Part shown: positions 23,601 through 33,400 of the stretch, one piece after another
How positions within the stretch are numbered: position 1 is the stretch's first letter
Layout of the letters: every line of letters starts with the position of its first letter
Assembly (NCBI GenBank): GCA_019055375.1
Contig: JAHQIW010000155.1
Span: 310,001 to 374,000, forward strand
Reading direction: 5' to 3'
Length of the DNA stretch: 64,000 bases
Origin: Parelaphostrongylus tenuis
Taxonomy: Eukaryota; Nematoda; Chromadorea; Rhabditida; Metastrongylidae
The notes under the pieces: generated by a model
Told to the model about the DNA's origin: nothing
Seen by the model: the letters and a program-made list of their open reading frames with translations, nothing else
Databases searched by the model: none
Position numbers and translations under genes: made by a program

Positions 23601-25006
23601 ATGCTTTCCTCGCGAAACAATGAAGCTGGCGATCAAAGAAGTCGGTGAGGTCACATTTGAGCTGGTTCTAGTCTCTAGAGTTTCTCACCCACAGATGCTG
23701 CTCTAGGGCGCGGAAAAGATGACACTCCGCTGGAGCAATATCAGGGCTATACGGTGGATGTGATATCGTGGTTTGTACAGTTTCTCCAAAATGTGTTGGG
23801 CCGAGCATTATCCTGGAGAAGAGTGACACTGAGTGGTTTCGGATAGTATGGAACGCTTCTCCCGCACTGCTGCGACCAACTTTGAAAGTTGTTCCACATT
23901 GACATCAGCATTTATTTTCTGCTTTTTGTTGAGCAGTCGCTAAAACAGCATACCTTTTCAATCCCAAAAAACCGATAGCATAATTTCCCGAACATAAAAT
24001 TGGAGCTTTGTTGTGCTAGCGGGCCTAGCTACTAGTATCCTGCCCGGATATCCTATTATCTTGCTAACATCCTAGTATCCTCTCCCCAGGTCAAAGTTAC
24101 TGGAATATTTTTCAATGTACTACAGCTTTTTAGCAAGAATCCGATTTGAATTAGTATAAAACTGATTAAATAACTAGTGCGAAAGAAATTATGGGGCAAG
24201 TCAATATTTTATTCATGGAATCAAATTAAAGGGTGCCTCTGTTCTATCAAATATGCTGGCATTAATTAGGTTCGAATTCCTGGGCAGCCTTGTCTTTACA
24301 AACCAAGAGTAATCGTGTGCACTCTAGTACGAATCCTATTTGGTTTATTATTTACTGGTTGGATAAGATTTTCTTCTGCTAAAGCTTCCAGAGCCACGCT
24401 CCTGTTTCCATAGGTTGTTGCTCTAACTAGTGGTATGTTATTGCTGAAATAGCAGTCTTAGCGGCACCGGTTAACCTTTAACTGAATTTGATTGGAAAAG
24501 TTGACTGAATCCGAGCTTGGGAGAACGTAATTGATTTGACTATGTGACTCTGACTGCACATCACATTTTGATACTCATGAGCTCGCAGCGAAGTTGATGT
24601 AAACTTTCGAAGGAGTAGTTCTAAGATGATTGGTCGATGCCATAGAGATTTTTTGTTGGCTTAACGATTACAATCTGTATAGGTAAGATTATACTATGAG
24701 GTAATAATCATTGTGATTTTAGGCAATGAAGCAACCTAGATGAATCAACAAACGTTCTTTTTATCACTGACCACGTAACACTTGCGAAACACAAAAAGTC
24801 GCGTTTGCTGGCTTAGTGTTTTTTGAGAACTTCTCATACCTTCTTTTATATATGAGCAAAAATCGCTAATGCGCAGCAGTGAAGTTCCGTTTTCTGGTTC
24901 ATTTAAAATCTGTAAATCATCTTTGTAAATTTCAGGAATGAAGACTACTCCTTCTCTGAGTTCGTTCGTGGACAAAATCTCGTCAAGCTGGTTTGGTGGC
25001 AGTTAA
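5679..25006 (+). CDS. cogc-1: Conserved oligomeric Golgi complex subunit 1 (COG1), about 19 exons
   Basis: Exons: 5679-5746, 5912-5993, 6048-6130, 6193-6358, 7139-7327, 8513-8663, 8849-9002, 9098-9215, 9308-9382, 10267-10415, about 10702-10810, 10888-11070, 19422-19524, 19584-19745, 19924-20045, 20418-20526, 22643-22711, 23267-23345, 24936-25006. The product is about 745 aa (human 980). The Vps51/Vps67-like N-terminus ([20 protein letters not shown]) sets the identity. Later matches are [49 protein letters not shown] and the tail [17 protein letters not shown]. Known role: lobe A subunit of the tether for retrograde intra-Golgi vesicles. Intron 12 (11071-19421) is 8.35 kb, yet the phases across it fit exactly. 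Exon 10 ends in phase 2 and no acceptor for exon 11 fits that phase, so a small exon may be missing. The symbol is by homology. Confidence 0.92.
6420..6670 (-). repeat. SINE family B copy, reverse, in COG1 intron 4
   Basis: Reverse complement of the family B consensus. It shows CGTTGATCGATTCCTGATG (tail), CCCAGACAAG, GGAGGGATGGAAGGCTTGGT and a degraded head with TCGAACCATCGACAACATG. Confidence 0.6.
7965..8425 (-). repeat. Family D element, reverse, in COG1 intron 5
   Basis: The reverse strand carries CCTTAGCTCGGTTACC, TATGACATTTATGGAGAAG, GACGAGGCTGTCAAGGCC and GAGTGTGGTCTTAAG, in the same order as the 1.05-1.5 kb copy. An open frame on this strand reads [20 protein letters not shown] then [20 protein letters not shown], probably a transposase remnant. 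Confidence 0.5.
8712..8800 (-). repeat. SINE family A copy, reverse, in COG1 intron 6
   Basis: Reverse complement of the family tail and B box: GTTGAGTGATATGCAAAAAT, CGGGGCTTAACCCACG, TTTCCGGGAGCACATGCT. Confidence 0.55.
9838..9990 (-). repeat. SINE family A copy, reverse (left half of an inverted pair)
   Basis: GTAGAGCGATTTGCAAAACT, GGGATTCGAACCCACATTTC and GCGTGCTCTAGCTCGTTGC are the reverse of the copy at 10.03-10.21 kb. The two copies face each other about 40-50 bases apart in COG1 intron 9. Confidence 0.65.
10030..10215 (+). repeat. SINE family A copy (right half of an inverted pair)
   Basis: Full tRNA-like head: GGGCGTTAATAGTGCAACGG (A-box region), GCGAGTTCGAGTCTCGCC (B box with stem), then tail CACTTTTGCACATCGCTCGA. 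The 5' flank AGATAGATGCGTTGTAACGC recurs at 17.3 kb. Confidence 0.65.
10478..10600 (+). repeat. SINE family A copy next to the uncertain COG1 exon 10-11 join
   Basis: Head GCCTCAGTGGTACGGTGG, then CTCTGGAAAGGG, a damaged B box and tail AGAGTTTTGCCATACCACTA. It sits in the intron whose exon phases do not match. Confidence 0.6.
11183..11470 (+). repeat. SINE family B, near full-length copy
   Basis: Head GAGCGCTTGTGGCGCAGTGG, GCTCTGCGACACGCATGTGG, a degraded B box, body ACCAGACTTGTCTGCGAGG and AAGCCACGGCAAGTCATTG, tail CTCAGAGATTGATCATCGCC. Head plus body is about 285 bases. It lies at the start of the long COG1 intron 12. Confidence 0.7.
11471..12477. other. COG1 intron 12, no recognised content
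   Basis: About 1 kb of AT-rich sequence with only short chance ORFs. No repeat family or conserved protein was recognised. Confidence 0.4.
12478..12715 (+). repeat. SINE family C copy (Ser/Leu-tRNA-like head)
   Basis: Head AGGCGGTGGCCGAGTGGTTA resembles the 5' half of class II tRNAs. The body has CAATACTCGACGTTGTTC and GAATCGAACGCCAGGATACT. Related copies occur at 29.40-29.64 kb and, reversed, at 31.12-31.38 kb. There is no intact tRNA cloverleaf. Confidence 0.5.
12891..16102 (-). CDS. ISXO2/IS1595-like transposase-derived protein, 9 exons, nested in COG1 intron 12
   Basis: Exons, 5' to 3' on the minus strand: 16102-16004, 15942-15796, 15039-14924, 14441-14129, 14075-13971, 13919-13780, 13513-13324, 13262-13158, 13100-12891. 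All phases join, giving 474 aa plus stop at 12891. Residues 1-200 are acidic or unrecognised and start [15 protein letters not shown]. Next comes a zinc ribbon: [11 protein letters not shown], then [13 protein letters not shown] at 226. A spacer ([15 protein letters not shown]) follows, then an RNase H-like region: [14 protein letters not shown] (316-329), VELPDRQFLPETL and QGSTIVMRD (about 386-394), and [11 protein letters not shown]. The order matches nematode ISXO2-like (DDE_Tnp_IS1595) proteins. At the usual catalytic positions VEIDE reads VELLE and TIxxD reads TIVMR, so activity looks lost. Weakest join: donor AAG/GTTCAT after exon 8. Expression and function are unknown. Confidence 0.75.
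14555..14974 (+). CDS. Unidentified coding-like ORF (exon or gene fragment)
   Basis: A 139-codon ORF on the + strand lies in intron 3 of the minus-strand transposase-like gene and so also inside COG1 intron 12. Its first 90 codons favour C- and G-ending codons (for example [38 protein letters not shown]), unlike nearby intron sequence. A usable acceptor (TATCGCAG) sits just upstream. It carries no motif I can name, and no partner exon was found. It could be a gene fragment carried by a transposon, a small gene, or chance. It is not part of COG1, whose exon phases join without it. Confidence 0.25.
   Translation: MFLGAEVQYIIEVSSHPEFVIRSKSVQVISVLVQRYRNKFGDNVMGYHRQLEIPEIENAALVRHSQSGGFPSEFTQFLAKTAYSNAQIWIRYYSTKLLMCRRVSDLVLHILRQKMRHLVSVLYHLLRKLNVSRGKGGEL
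16103..16760. other. Upstream region of the nested transposase-like gene
   Basis: No exon recognised. It contains a GGGCCC-rich palindromic stretch at about 16500-16530 (CCATGGGCCCTATGGGCCCC). Promoter function for the minus-strand gene is possible but inferred only from position. Confidence 0.3.
16845..17115. other. GC-rich, CpG-dense island inside COG1 intron 12
   Basis: About 270 bases, dominated by G and C (for example GGCGGCGCGCGCGGCCATTG), in otherwise AT-rich DNA. A purine-rich GAAGGAAGG tract (16740-16790) lies beside it. All six frames stay open here because of composition, so the ORFs are not trusted. It lies about 740 bases upstream of the nested minus-strand gene. Confidence 0.6.
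17285..17490 (+). repeat. SINE family A, best-preserved copy
   Basis: 5' flank AGATAGATGCGCTGTAGCGT, head GGGCGTCAGTAGTGTAACGG and GATAGAGCACGCATTCCCTG, B box GGGTTCTAATCCCGC, tail GTTTTGCACATCGCTCTACA. The flank GAGCGATGTGCAAAAT and the tail are inverted complements, so the tRNA-like part sits in a short inverted repeat. Confidence 0.7.
17570..17665 (-). repeat. SINE family A copy, reverse
   Basis: AAGTGATTTGCAAAGTTTCG, GTTGAACCCATCTTCCACTC and GCGCGTACTACCACTTCACC are the reverse of the family head and tail. Confidence 0.55.
17862..18425. repeat. Long foldback element (inverted repeat arms of about 265 bases)
   Basis: The left arm (17862-18130) and right arm (18160-18425) are imperfect reverse complements. 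Pairs include AAGGTATCGTTCAATTG with CAATTGAACGATACC, TGAGGCGGCGCGCAAGAT with ATCTTGCGCGCCGCTTCA, and AGAGCAATAAACACCAAATT with AATTTGGTGGTTATCGCTCC. It is a MITE or foldback transposon in COG1 intron 12. No transposase was seen. Confidence 0.75.
18426..19018. other. COG1 intron 12, no recognised content
   Basis: AT-rich sequence without recognised genes or repeat families. Confidence 0.4.
19020..19320 (+). repeat. SINE family B, near full-length copy
   Basis: Head GAGCGCATGTGCTGCAGTGG with B box ATGGTTCGATATCGCGCTCA, body CTCAGACTTGTCTGGGAGG and GGGAGGCCACCGCGAGTCAT, tail CTCAGGGATTGATCAACGCC. It is the clearest tRNA-like head of the family, and it ends about 100 bases before COG1 exon 13. 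Confidence 0.7.
20680..21440 (+). repeat. Cluster of related repeat pieces in COG1 intron 16 (includes family D)
   Basis: Two similar units (about 20690-20880 and 20900-21060) share GGCAAGTGTA, a TCCTCTATA motif and a GACT-rich end. The piece at 21258-21400 has ACGCCTTAGCTCGACTG and AGCATTCTATGACATTTATA as in family D. One frame of it reads [20 protein letters not shown] then IYKKGGFSK, like the end of a transposase. Confidence 0.4.
21441..22642. other. COG1 intron 16 remainder, no recognised content
   Basis: A 112-codon ORF at 21959-22297 has intron-like composition and no motif. Exons 16 and 17 of COG1 already join in phase across this stretch. Confidence 0.4.
23560..24010 (-). mobile_element. 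Mariner transposon relic (C-terminal half), COG1 intron 18
   Basis: On the minus strand, with frameshifts, the frame reads LLQDNARPN, then [20 protein letters not shown], then a DFFDRQ-like segment: the conserved catalytic and C-terminal region of mariner transposases. Stops and frame changes make it a pseudogene. The same subfamily recurs at 28.56-29.0 kb, and both have GTCGGTGAGG(T/A)CAC. Confidence 0.7.
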
Positions 25007-27411
25007 TTGACCTGCATGTACAAAAAACAATTGAAAAGAGTGTTCGTTCTGGACAATTGATCACTTATTTTGTTGGGAATGTAATGGTCGGGTTTTTCGG
25101 TGATGAGTGTTCTTTTATATGATTGTAACTAATATTCCACACATGAAATGGTTCAAAATCCAAATATTGGTTTCGAACGATCACATTTGCTGCTCGGATA
25201 CCGTAATGCTGTGATATCTGGTTAATTGAATACATAAATATATTATGATAATCCTTCTATAACAAATAAATCGAACTTAATCTGCTCAGGAAAGCATAGA
25301 ATACTTAAATGTTAAAACGGGAGTCGCAATGCTAACCATCTGATGGAGCAGATATATAGGTGGTTTCTGTGTTATATTTTCTTATTTACACTTCGACGTG
25401 TCACGCTCACTGATAGATCGTTTAAGAACGGATTCAGAGAGGAAAAGGATGGTGAAAGTCGTCATCTATTGTGTTGTTGTAAAATTTATGGCAGTTCCTG
25501 GATATTAATCACATAGCGGACGTCATGGTTGCATGTGCGTCGGTACGGGGCACGCAGAGTGGCTGGTTGAATCTCTTTAGGGATTATTTTCTAATTGATG
25601 GCACATTTTACAACACAACATTTTTATCACATTTTCTGCGTTCGTTAGATAGTCGAAGGCAGAGCAATGCGGAAGGGCTTGAATCAGGAAAGGAATTTTC
25701 TATTTCTGATGAGTAATCAAATTTTTTTACGGAGAGGTTTTCTAGTAGATACTTTAGGTGACAACGATTTTAGGTTCCACTTCAATAGCCATGACGAATC
25801 ATTATTATTCTATAGAATGTGCGGGGTAAAATACAAAGATTGACATAACATTAATCACGAAACACTTCCAAATGTTGACAGTATTACTTGTAATATGTTG
25901 TGTTGTTATGGGTAGTAAAATAACATATATGCCATTCTTACCCCACAAAATAATAGAGAATGTCTCTTTTGCAATTCTGTTATGTTCACAACCCCTGAAG
26001 TCCTTTATTCACTCGATAATCGTCTATCGTATCGTAATCATCGTCTATAGTCAAAACTTATGGATCAGTTTGACAAATCACCGAAAGTCATTGCATGGAC
26101 CGATGTGACCACAACCACCAACCACCTATAACGATGGTCAATGGAATTCAGTGCAGTACGGCGTTAGGAGGCCTTCATCCTTTGATTCTTTCACGTGGAG
26201 ATTACGAAGTAGCTATCAATTCGGTGCAACAGGTTTCGTAGAGAATGTTTGCATGACAAAACGGAATAATTAGTGGGAGAATGAGTCATATACATCTGAT
26301 GTTGTCGCAGAATTGTCAATCAACAACATTAGGATTGTAATTTTTCTACTGAATTAAAAGGGTAATTTAGATGAGAATCGCTGGGATTACCGGATTTGAT
26401 AAAGCAAGAAAATTCGATTCTGAGTTATTGTGAAATTATAAAGTTCTGATTGCAATCAATCTATGAAGTGTTTCGAGTCACTGTTTGACTGTTAACTACA
26501 TAACGATACGTCACTGCTGTAATTGTTCTCTAACATTAACGAAAATGTATCGATGTCCGCCACCATTCAGTGAGTATAATCCGTCCCTTCACACATGGAA
26601 GGTGTTTTTCATGTGCTATCTCAGTATATCATAAAACAAAGTGCTCTCAATCGCCCCCAAAAAATCCACATTTTCATCAGATCCGGCTTGTACAGCAACT
26701 TATTAGGCTTTTTTGCTTTGCACTTCGATGGAAGTGTTGAATAACCCATGAATCGTCAACCTAGTTCTTCTGTGGCGTTCTTGTCTTGAATAGATCACAA
26801 ATAGATGAAGATATCCTCATTCCATACTTTTCCTGTTTATTCTATGTTTCCAAGTGGCAAAAAACAAATACTGAATAGTAGAAGGACTCACGTGACTGTA
26901 GTGAGGTCTCCACACTTTATTTATGCTGTGCGTCTCAGTTGCACTATATCCTTTGTAAGTTAAATTCAAAAAATCTTGAGTCCAGTGTTATGCCATCGCA
27001 GTTTCTTGAACTTGTGATTCATTGTATGATATATTTGATTGGACACTTCTATACGTTGTGCTGGCTCAGTCGTTCCTACCGCTTAGTTTGTTGTATCACT
27101 GTCATCCAGAAAAAAGATTTCATGATAATCGGTTCTTTTAGTTATACGAACTTTATTCCGAATAAGCAACAAAGTGTGAAGTAACAAATACCGAATTTAT
27201 CTTACAAATAATCTAATATCTGACGATAAGACAGTGTGTACATATTTCTACAAAGAAGATTGGATTTGAATGAAACTCCCTCATGGAATTCACAGATCGA
27301 TCTTAGTTCAGCTTGCTTGGGTAGTCAGGAGGACGATATTTATTGCTCCGGAAATGCCTATTAATGGGTGGCCCGTTTTTTGTGATGTGGGTGGTTCTCC
27401 TGTTAAACGGC
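25007..27411. other. Intergenic region between the convergent COG1 and NCKX genes
   Basis: No gene recognised. It is AT-rich with scattered short ORFs of intron-like composition. It should contain the COG1 3' UTR (poly(A) signal near 25265). Confidence 0.5.
25265..25270 (+). promoter_or_regulatory. Candidate poly(A) signal for COG1
   Basis: AATAAA lies 259 bases after the COG1 stop at 25006 and is the first exact match I noticed downstream. It has not been tested against transcripts. Confidence 0.35.
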
Positions 27412-27417
27412 TTTATT
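27412..27417 (-). promoter_or_regulatory. Poly(A) signal AATAAA of the NCKX gene
   Basis: TTTATT on the + strand reads AATAAA on the minus strand, 34 bases beyond the exchanger stop codon at 27451-27453. This fits a very short 3' UTR. Confidence 0.55.
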
Positions 27418-27450
27418 TTGATTACAAAATAGAAGAGTAGCGTAGTTAGG

Positions 27451-30400
27451 TCAGCACAGATTGAGAGGACATGTGAGACGATCGGTTTCGAGAGTGACGG
27501 AGAAGATACAAAATGCGATGTAGGATATGATCATTATCACGCCAAACACTTTGTTCATTCTCCAGTGTGAGATGAATGTCGAGAAGACGAGTACGACCAG
27601 CATCACGAACAGCATCCCCACCGAGCAGAGCAGACCTTTACTAAAGCGTACAACTTTTGAATATCATTAGAGACGGGCATTTCTTTTTGGGATAATCTGT
27701 AGAAGTTCAATGGACGTGGTGTTCAAGGGCGGTAAATCATTTCAGAAATTCTACGAGTAAAGCGTATAATTGTACTTTCTGGGTTTAATTATAAACTTCA
27801 TGCAGATGAATTTAGATTTGAAAGTGAAAAGAATAGAGAAAATCGCTGAATCTGTTGGTTCTCGACTTCCTTTACATTTTTCGCTAGAATTGGCGACTTA
27901 CAAATATTAGGGTAGCTTAGATATCAACCAGGTCAGTAGCGATGCACCATTGTCCAAATTCAGGAAAAAATCATATTCAGTCCCACGCCGAGGGTCGCCT
28001 TTTATAGAAACGTCATAGTTCTTGAAGCTTTTTAGCGTTTTACGCATAATCTAAGTTGTGATGATGATATATTTGGATTTCCTTTTAACCCCTTTCGAAC
28101 GGCGGGCATTTTTTTTAGATATACGATTTCCAGAGACCTTTTCGCTAGACGGAGCTTTCCCTAGAATTTTAGTAATCAATTGGAAGCTTGAGTTTTAGTA
28201 AATCCTAAACTGCGCTTGACTTCTGAAAAGGCTTCCTAGTGCGTTGCGGTAGTGTAACTAAGATTATGTCCTTCACTTGGCTTGCCTTGTTCGCTCAGTC
28301 GCTCAATTAGAGCCTGTGGACGACTTTTCACTGCACTATTTGCAGTCATCGATAGCAAAAATTTTAAAGATTCAGAGCTAAATTTCTTTTTGGAAAGATT
28401 TTCATAGAGCGGAGTAAGAGCGAGAAGAAGATTACGTTCTACGTTCGAATCAATGGGTTGTCTCATAATTACTTTCACATTTCGATACTTTTGTTAGTCC
28501 AGTTGTTATTTATGAAGAAATCAATTAATTAATAATTTGATCATCACCATAATCACTGATATGCAACCGTTTGCCAGGCAAAATTGAATGATCTCTTTCG
28601 CAAAGAATGAGGCTGACTATCAAAGAAGTCGGTGAGGACACTTGTAGACTGGTTGAAGTTTTTGAATTTTTTCTCTAGCAGATGTTACACTAGGGTGCGA
28701 AAGAAATGTCAGTCCGGTGGAGCAATATCAGGGGTATACGACAGATGCTGTACCGTGTTCCAGCTCAATTTCTCCGAAATTTGGTGAGTCGACTTTGCAA
28801 TGTGATGCTGAGCGTCATCCCGAAGAAGGTCGACGCTGAGTGCTTCCGAATGGTTTCGAACGCTTCTCTCGCACTGCTATGGCCGGCTTCCAGAGGCGCT
28901 CTCCGCAGACATCGGCAATGATTGTGCATTTATTGTCGAGCACTTGCCCTGCCAATCTCAGGAAACCGTGAACAAAATATTACGTGCATGTAACTGGGTT
29001 GTGGTTGAGCTGCCAGTCGTCGCGTCACTTTGCGGTTGCTCATTTCATTTAGATGGCAAGCGATGGTACTACGGCCGTATCCAAGTGTTACTAGAACATT
29101 CCAACACAGCACAGCCTTTTGGCAATAACCCTATATTAAATTGAAAAAAACTGAATGGAAGATCAGTGCGAAAGAAATTATGAAACAACTCAATAAGTAG
29201 CACATCGCTTGGATATCAAAGTGGATTCTTCATAACTCCGTAGCAGCAATATGAGGCGAAAATCAAAACTACTACCTATATAACATTGGAAAAGGTCTTT
29301 TCCACTATATTGGTATGAAAAACCTAGAACTTTTTCAGCAACGGGGGAAAAATTCTCGTTTCCCGTATCAGCAATGTGACTTCATCCTATCGTTATCCAG
29401 GTACTGGGGCGCCGTGGCTGAGTGGTTGTGATGTTGCTTGCGGAGTCTGTGGAACCGAGCTCCATCCTCTCCCTCCAATCCACTCTGGCGTCATCAACAA
29501 CGCTGTATGAAACGTCGCAGTGGGGCTATCCTCAAAATTGCAAGGAGAGTCGTTCAGTCAGTATTCTACGACGTCCAAGAAAAAGACGAAACAACGAATA
29601 GAATGCTGGAAGTATTGGGAATCGCACAGTGGGGAAAAAAACCGTGAATATGGATCACTGTGTTTAAAGTTAAGAACCATATAGGCATTGGCTTTAATTT
29701 TTTGAAATGTAATCTTATTCTTGGTGCTACAGCGCAGTAACAAGGTTTTTTTGAAAACCAAATAAAGTGTTGAAATCGTAAGCTTCAAGCTATTGAATAA
29801 CTCTTTAGAGTTTGAGGAAAAATCAAAAAATCTCCATCTCAAACGTGTTAATGTAAAAACAATTTTCTCTACATATTTTGAGACTACAGTTACTCACTCA
29901 CCTGCCTACAGATATGAACTGTGCAGGATTTCCGGGATTACGAATCAGTTCCACTATGAAGAACATTAGCCACGGTACCGGCAGCCTGTATAGTGAAGTA
30001 ATTAGCTACGTATTCTACACAAATGATCGCAGTCATCTAACGCAAGCGTGAGAAGTCATTCTTCGTATTTAATGTCTACATATCGCCGGATCAGCGTGAG
30101 AGAATTCGACATAAGCCTCACCCAACACAGACGTCGAAGATATTGCTTCCGATTGAGCTGGATACTGCCATATCACCGAGTCCTTTGCGAGCCACTATCA
30201 CGCTGAAGTTCATGGACATTTCTTTAATCATAAATAAAAAGAGAAGCATTGAATTTTTGCGATAAAAAAGTTAGACCATTATAAAACTTGTGGCCAAATT
30301 CTCTTTGAAAAGTTGTGGCCGAGTAAGATATAATGGCACGACACGACCATCATCGAAAGTCTAAGTAGCGCATAGGTAGGCATCCTATATATCCATATCT

Positions 30401-33400
30401 TGCAGAGTTGGGAAGTTAGGCATAATTTGAATATATCGATCATTCGAATATTCGATGGCCGTGGGTGTTCTCTCTGAACTTCACGGAGGTGCGTACTCAT
30501 TTGGTTACGCAATTGGACCGTGCTAACCTTGTAATGAGGTCAGGAATGCTGGTGCCGGCCGCAAGTATCGTCAATCCGATTACCTGCAAAATAATAAAAC
30601 TTTGTATAATATACGGTATGGATGCAGTAAACGACGCTTGTGCAAATTTTTTAGTGATGAGATGCTCAAAAAATTTCCACTGATATTCCGAAATAAATTT
30701 TCTATTAACCGAGCGATGTTTGCTTCTGATTAATTGAAAAGTAAAAAAAAATTGTCAGTGTAATCAGGATTTCCTTCAGATCACATCAGGAATACATTTG
30801 CTCGAAGAATTCACAACTTGCAATTGCGTGCCTCGACATGATTTCTGTCAATGAATTTGTAATCTATTCCTTGCAGAAGTGAAATAAGTGGTCATGGTTA
30901 GTACCCTGGAACTCTTACTCACTTCTGTCGGGATGACGAGTGTCTCCCCAATGGTGTTCGCCCACCACACCATCAAATACGAGAAGAACGCAATCCACAA
31001 GACTGAGAAGATAAATGTGGCTGGATACCATTTGCGACTCGTCTGAAAATTAGCGGTCTTACAATGAACAATAATTTGGCAATATTTCTTCACTCAAATT
31101 CTCCCTTTATTTGCTTTATTACATCCGGCTGCACAGTGCGTTTTTCCACTGTATGGATCCCAGTACTACTGACATTCAAATCTTTCTTTTTCGTCTTCTT
31201 CTTGAACTTCGTAGAATAATGGTTGAGCACGTCTACTTTCAATCTCGAGAATAGTGTGGCTGTGGCGTTCATAGGGCGTTCACTGTTAATTGCTGGAGAG
31301 TGCTAGGGGGTGAAGATAGGTTCCATGCGCGGCGCAACGAGCATTGCAACCACTCGGCCACAGCGTCCCCCTCTAGGTATGTTAAGAGAAGAAAGAGAAG
31401 GAGCTGCACAGTGAAGTCGTGTCGTGAATGAAGGAGATTTTTGCGTACAGTAAGAACTACTTACTGATGTGCCTTATTCGTTTTCTGATAGTTAGATAAG
31501 AGAAAGATGCCTAACGCACCGGTCGTCGCACATCAGGAATAGTGACCCACATGGGGATTAAAATGGGAGCAAGGCATATATAAGTGATCTGCTTGATAAA
31601 GTTATCCGGCCATTCCATGTTCAATGGTTGGTCCTCTTCCTCTTCCAACAACGATTTCTGCAATGAACTGCTTTACACGTTAGCTAATTCGATCGTCCAA
31701 TATTGTGATATCTGAGAAAGACGTGATAGACTGTACAAATGAGAGAATACACTTTACTACGTTAGCACATCCCATAGTATTCTCACTGAAAAATACTGCA
31801 AGTGTTAAAAAGGAAAAATTGCTGATGAGGATTATCCAAAACTCACAATTTCTTCAATTTGAGACTTTCGTCTCTCGGTCCGGTGTGGAACGGTGAGTTC
31901 GGTCTCCTAAAATTGCGACGAATAAAACATCAACCAACACATTTGTTTCCTAAAGTGAATTGAAGGCTAAATGTTATTCTAAATCAAACCTAACAACATT
32001 TTCCAAATTTAATAACACGTGCTGTAAGCAAATTATAGATGACTCTTTTTTGGAATCAAAAGTCGCCAAATAAGTGAGCTTCTTAAATCAGTATGATAAT
32101 GAAATGAAGAGGTGATTGTTCTCCTTCTATTTTGCTTTGATTTCAGGTAGAATGCTTGTCACCGCGTCCACGTCACCTCCAGATAGTGTCGATGAACTTG
32201 AGTAATCAGGAACGTTTTGAAATGACTCGTCCTCACATCTACTATGCGCATCTCAGCGCTTCTTGCATGTGCTTAGTATTCCTTCATCCGTTATCTGCTA
32301 AGTTCCTTGAATTTCCGTGAGTGTATTCGTCTGCGAACAACTCACAGAGCGCTTGAACGATGCCTTCTGAAGCTCAGTCGGCATTCATAACGCCTAACCG
32401 GTTTCCGCAGTTCGGATCTCCTAAATCTAACTCATTTTTGTGATCCAGAAGAATATACATCGATAGCAAAACACAGATAGGGCGGTCATATAGGAAGAAG
32501 ATTAGATGACGGATGGACAAAACGACCTGTAGAGTGGATTCGGCGTGAATACAGTAGCCTCTTAGGACAGCCACCTTCACGTTAGGCGGACGTGTTCCTA
32601 AGAAGAATTAAATAGCTGCACTTCCAACTGCCAATGTTCTACAAATCACGGTATGAAACTCGTGCCATCCACCATGATCGAGTCAAACCGTCATCGTGGA
32701 CGACAATAGAGGGAAGAAGAAACTGTTGGAAAATATGCTGGATTTCGCATAATCCGTAGAGATGGATCGTCCAAATGTCCATTCTTTACTACTTTATGAT
32801 TGCAGTTCGTTATGAATATCGTTGAATACTGGTCGAGTTGACTCTTTCTAGAGTATTTTTATCATATTATACTTTCATCTCAAGTGCTTTATTAAGACCA
32901 CGCTCAAATTTCAATAGACTTTCATTATTATTTGAGCCAACATATCATGTGATCTGGTAAGGACTCTCGTACAACCCAATACACGTGTTTTTCACTTACA
33001 GACCATACCAGACCACATGACATGCTAGCTCAAATAATAATGAAAAGATCTATTAAAATCTGAGGTGGTCTTAATGAAACACTCGAGATGAAGGTATGAT
33101 ATGATAAAAATACTAGCCAAAATGCAATCGAGTGTACAACACTCTGTGTCAGGTGAAAATTTCACTTGACATAGAGTGTAAAACATTCGTCTTCGATACC
33201 TCTCTGAATGGAGAGTAGGGCTCCCGAGAGAACTAACTAATAAAAAGACCGAAAGACGACGAGTTCTGTCCGACTGACGAGTCTGTAAGGACGAAACACG
33301 TGCATCGGGCTGTACAAGAGTCCTTACCAGACCACATGACATGTTGGCTCAAATAATAATGAAAAGATCTTTCTAGAGTCTTGAAATAGCCTGGTGTTAG

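Noticed and set aside
31090..31272. 60-codon minus ORF between NCKX exons 11 and 12
   Set aside because: Exons 11 and 12 join in phase without it, and its sequence belongs to a family C SINE.
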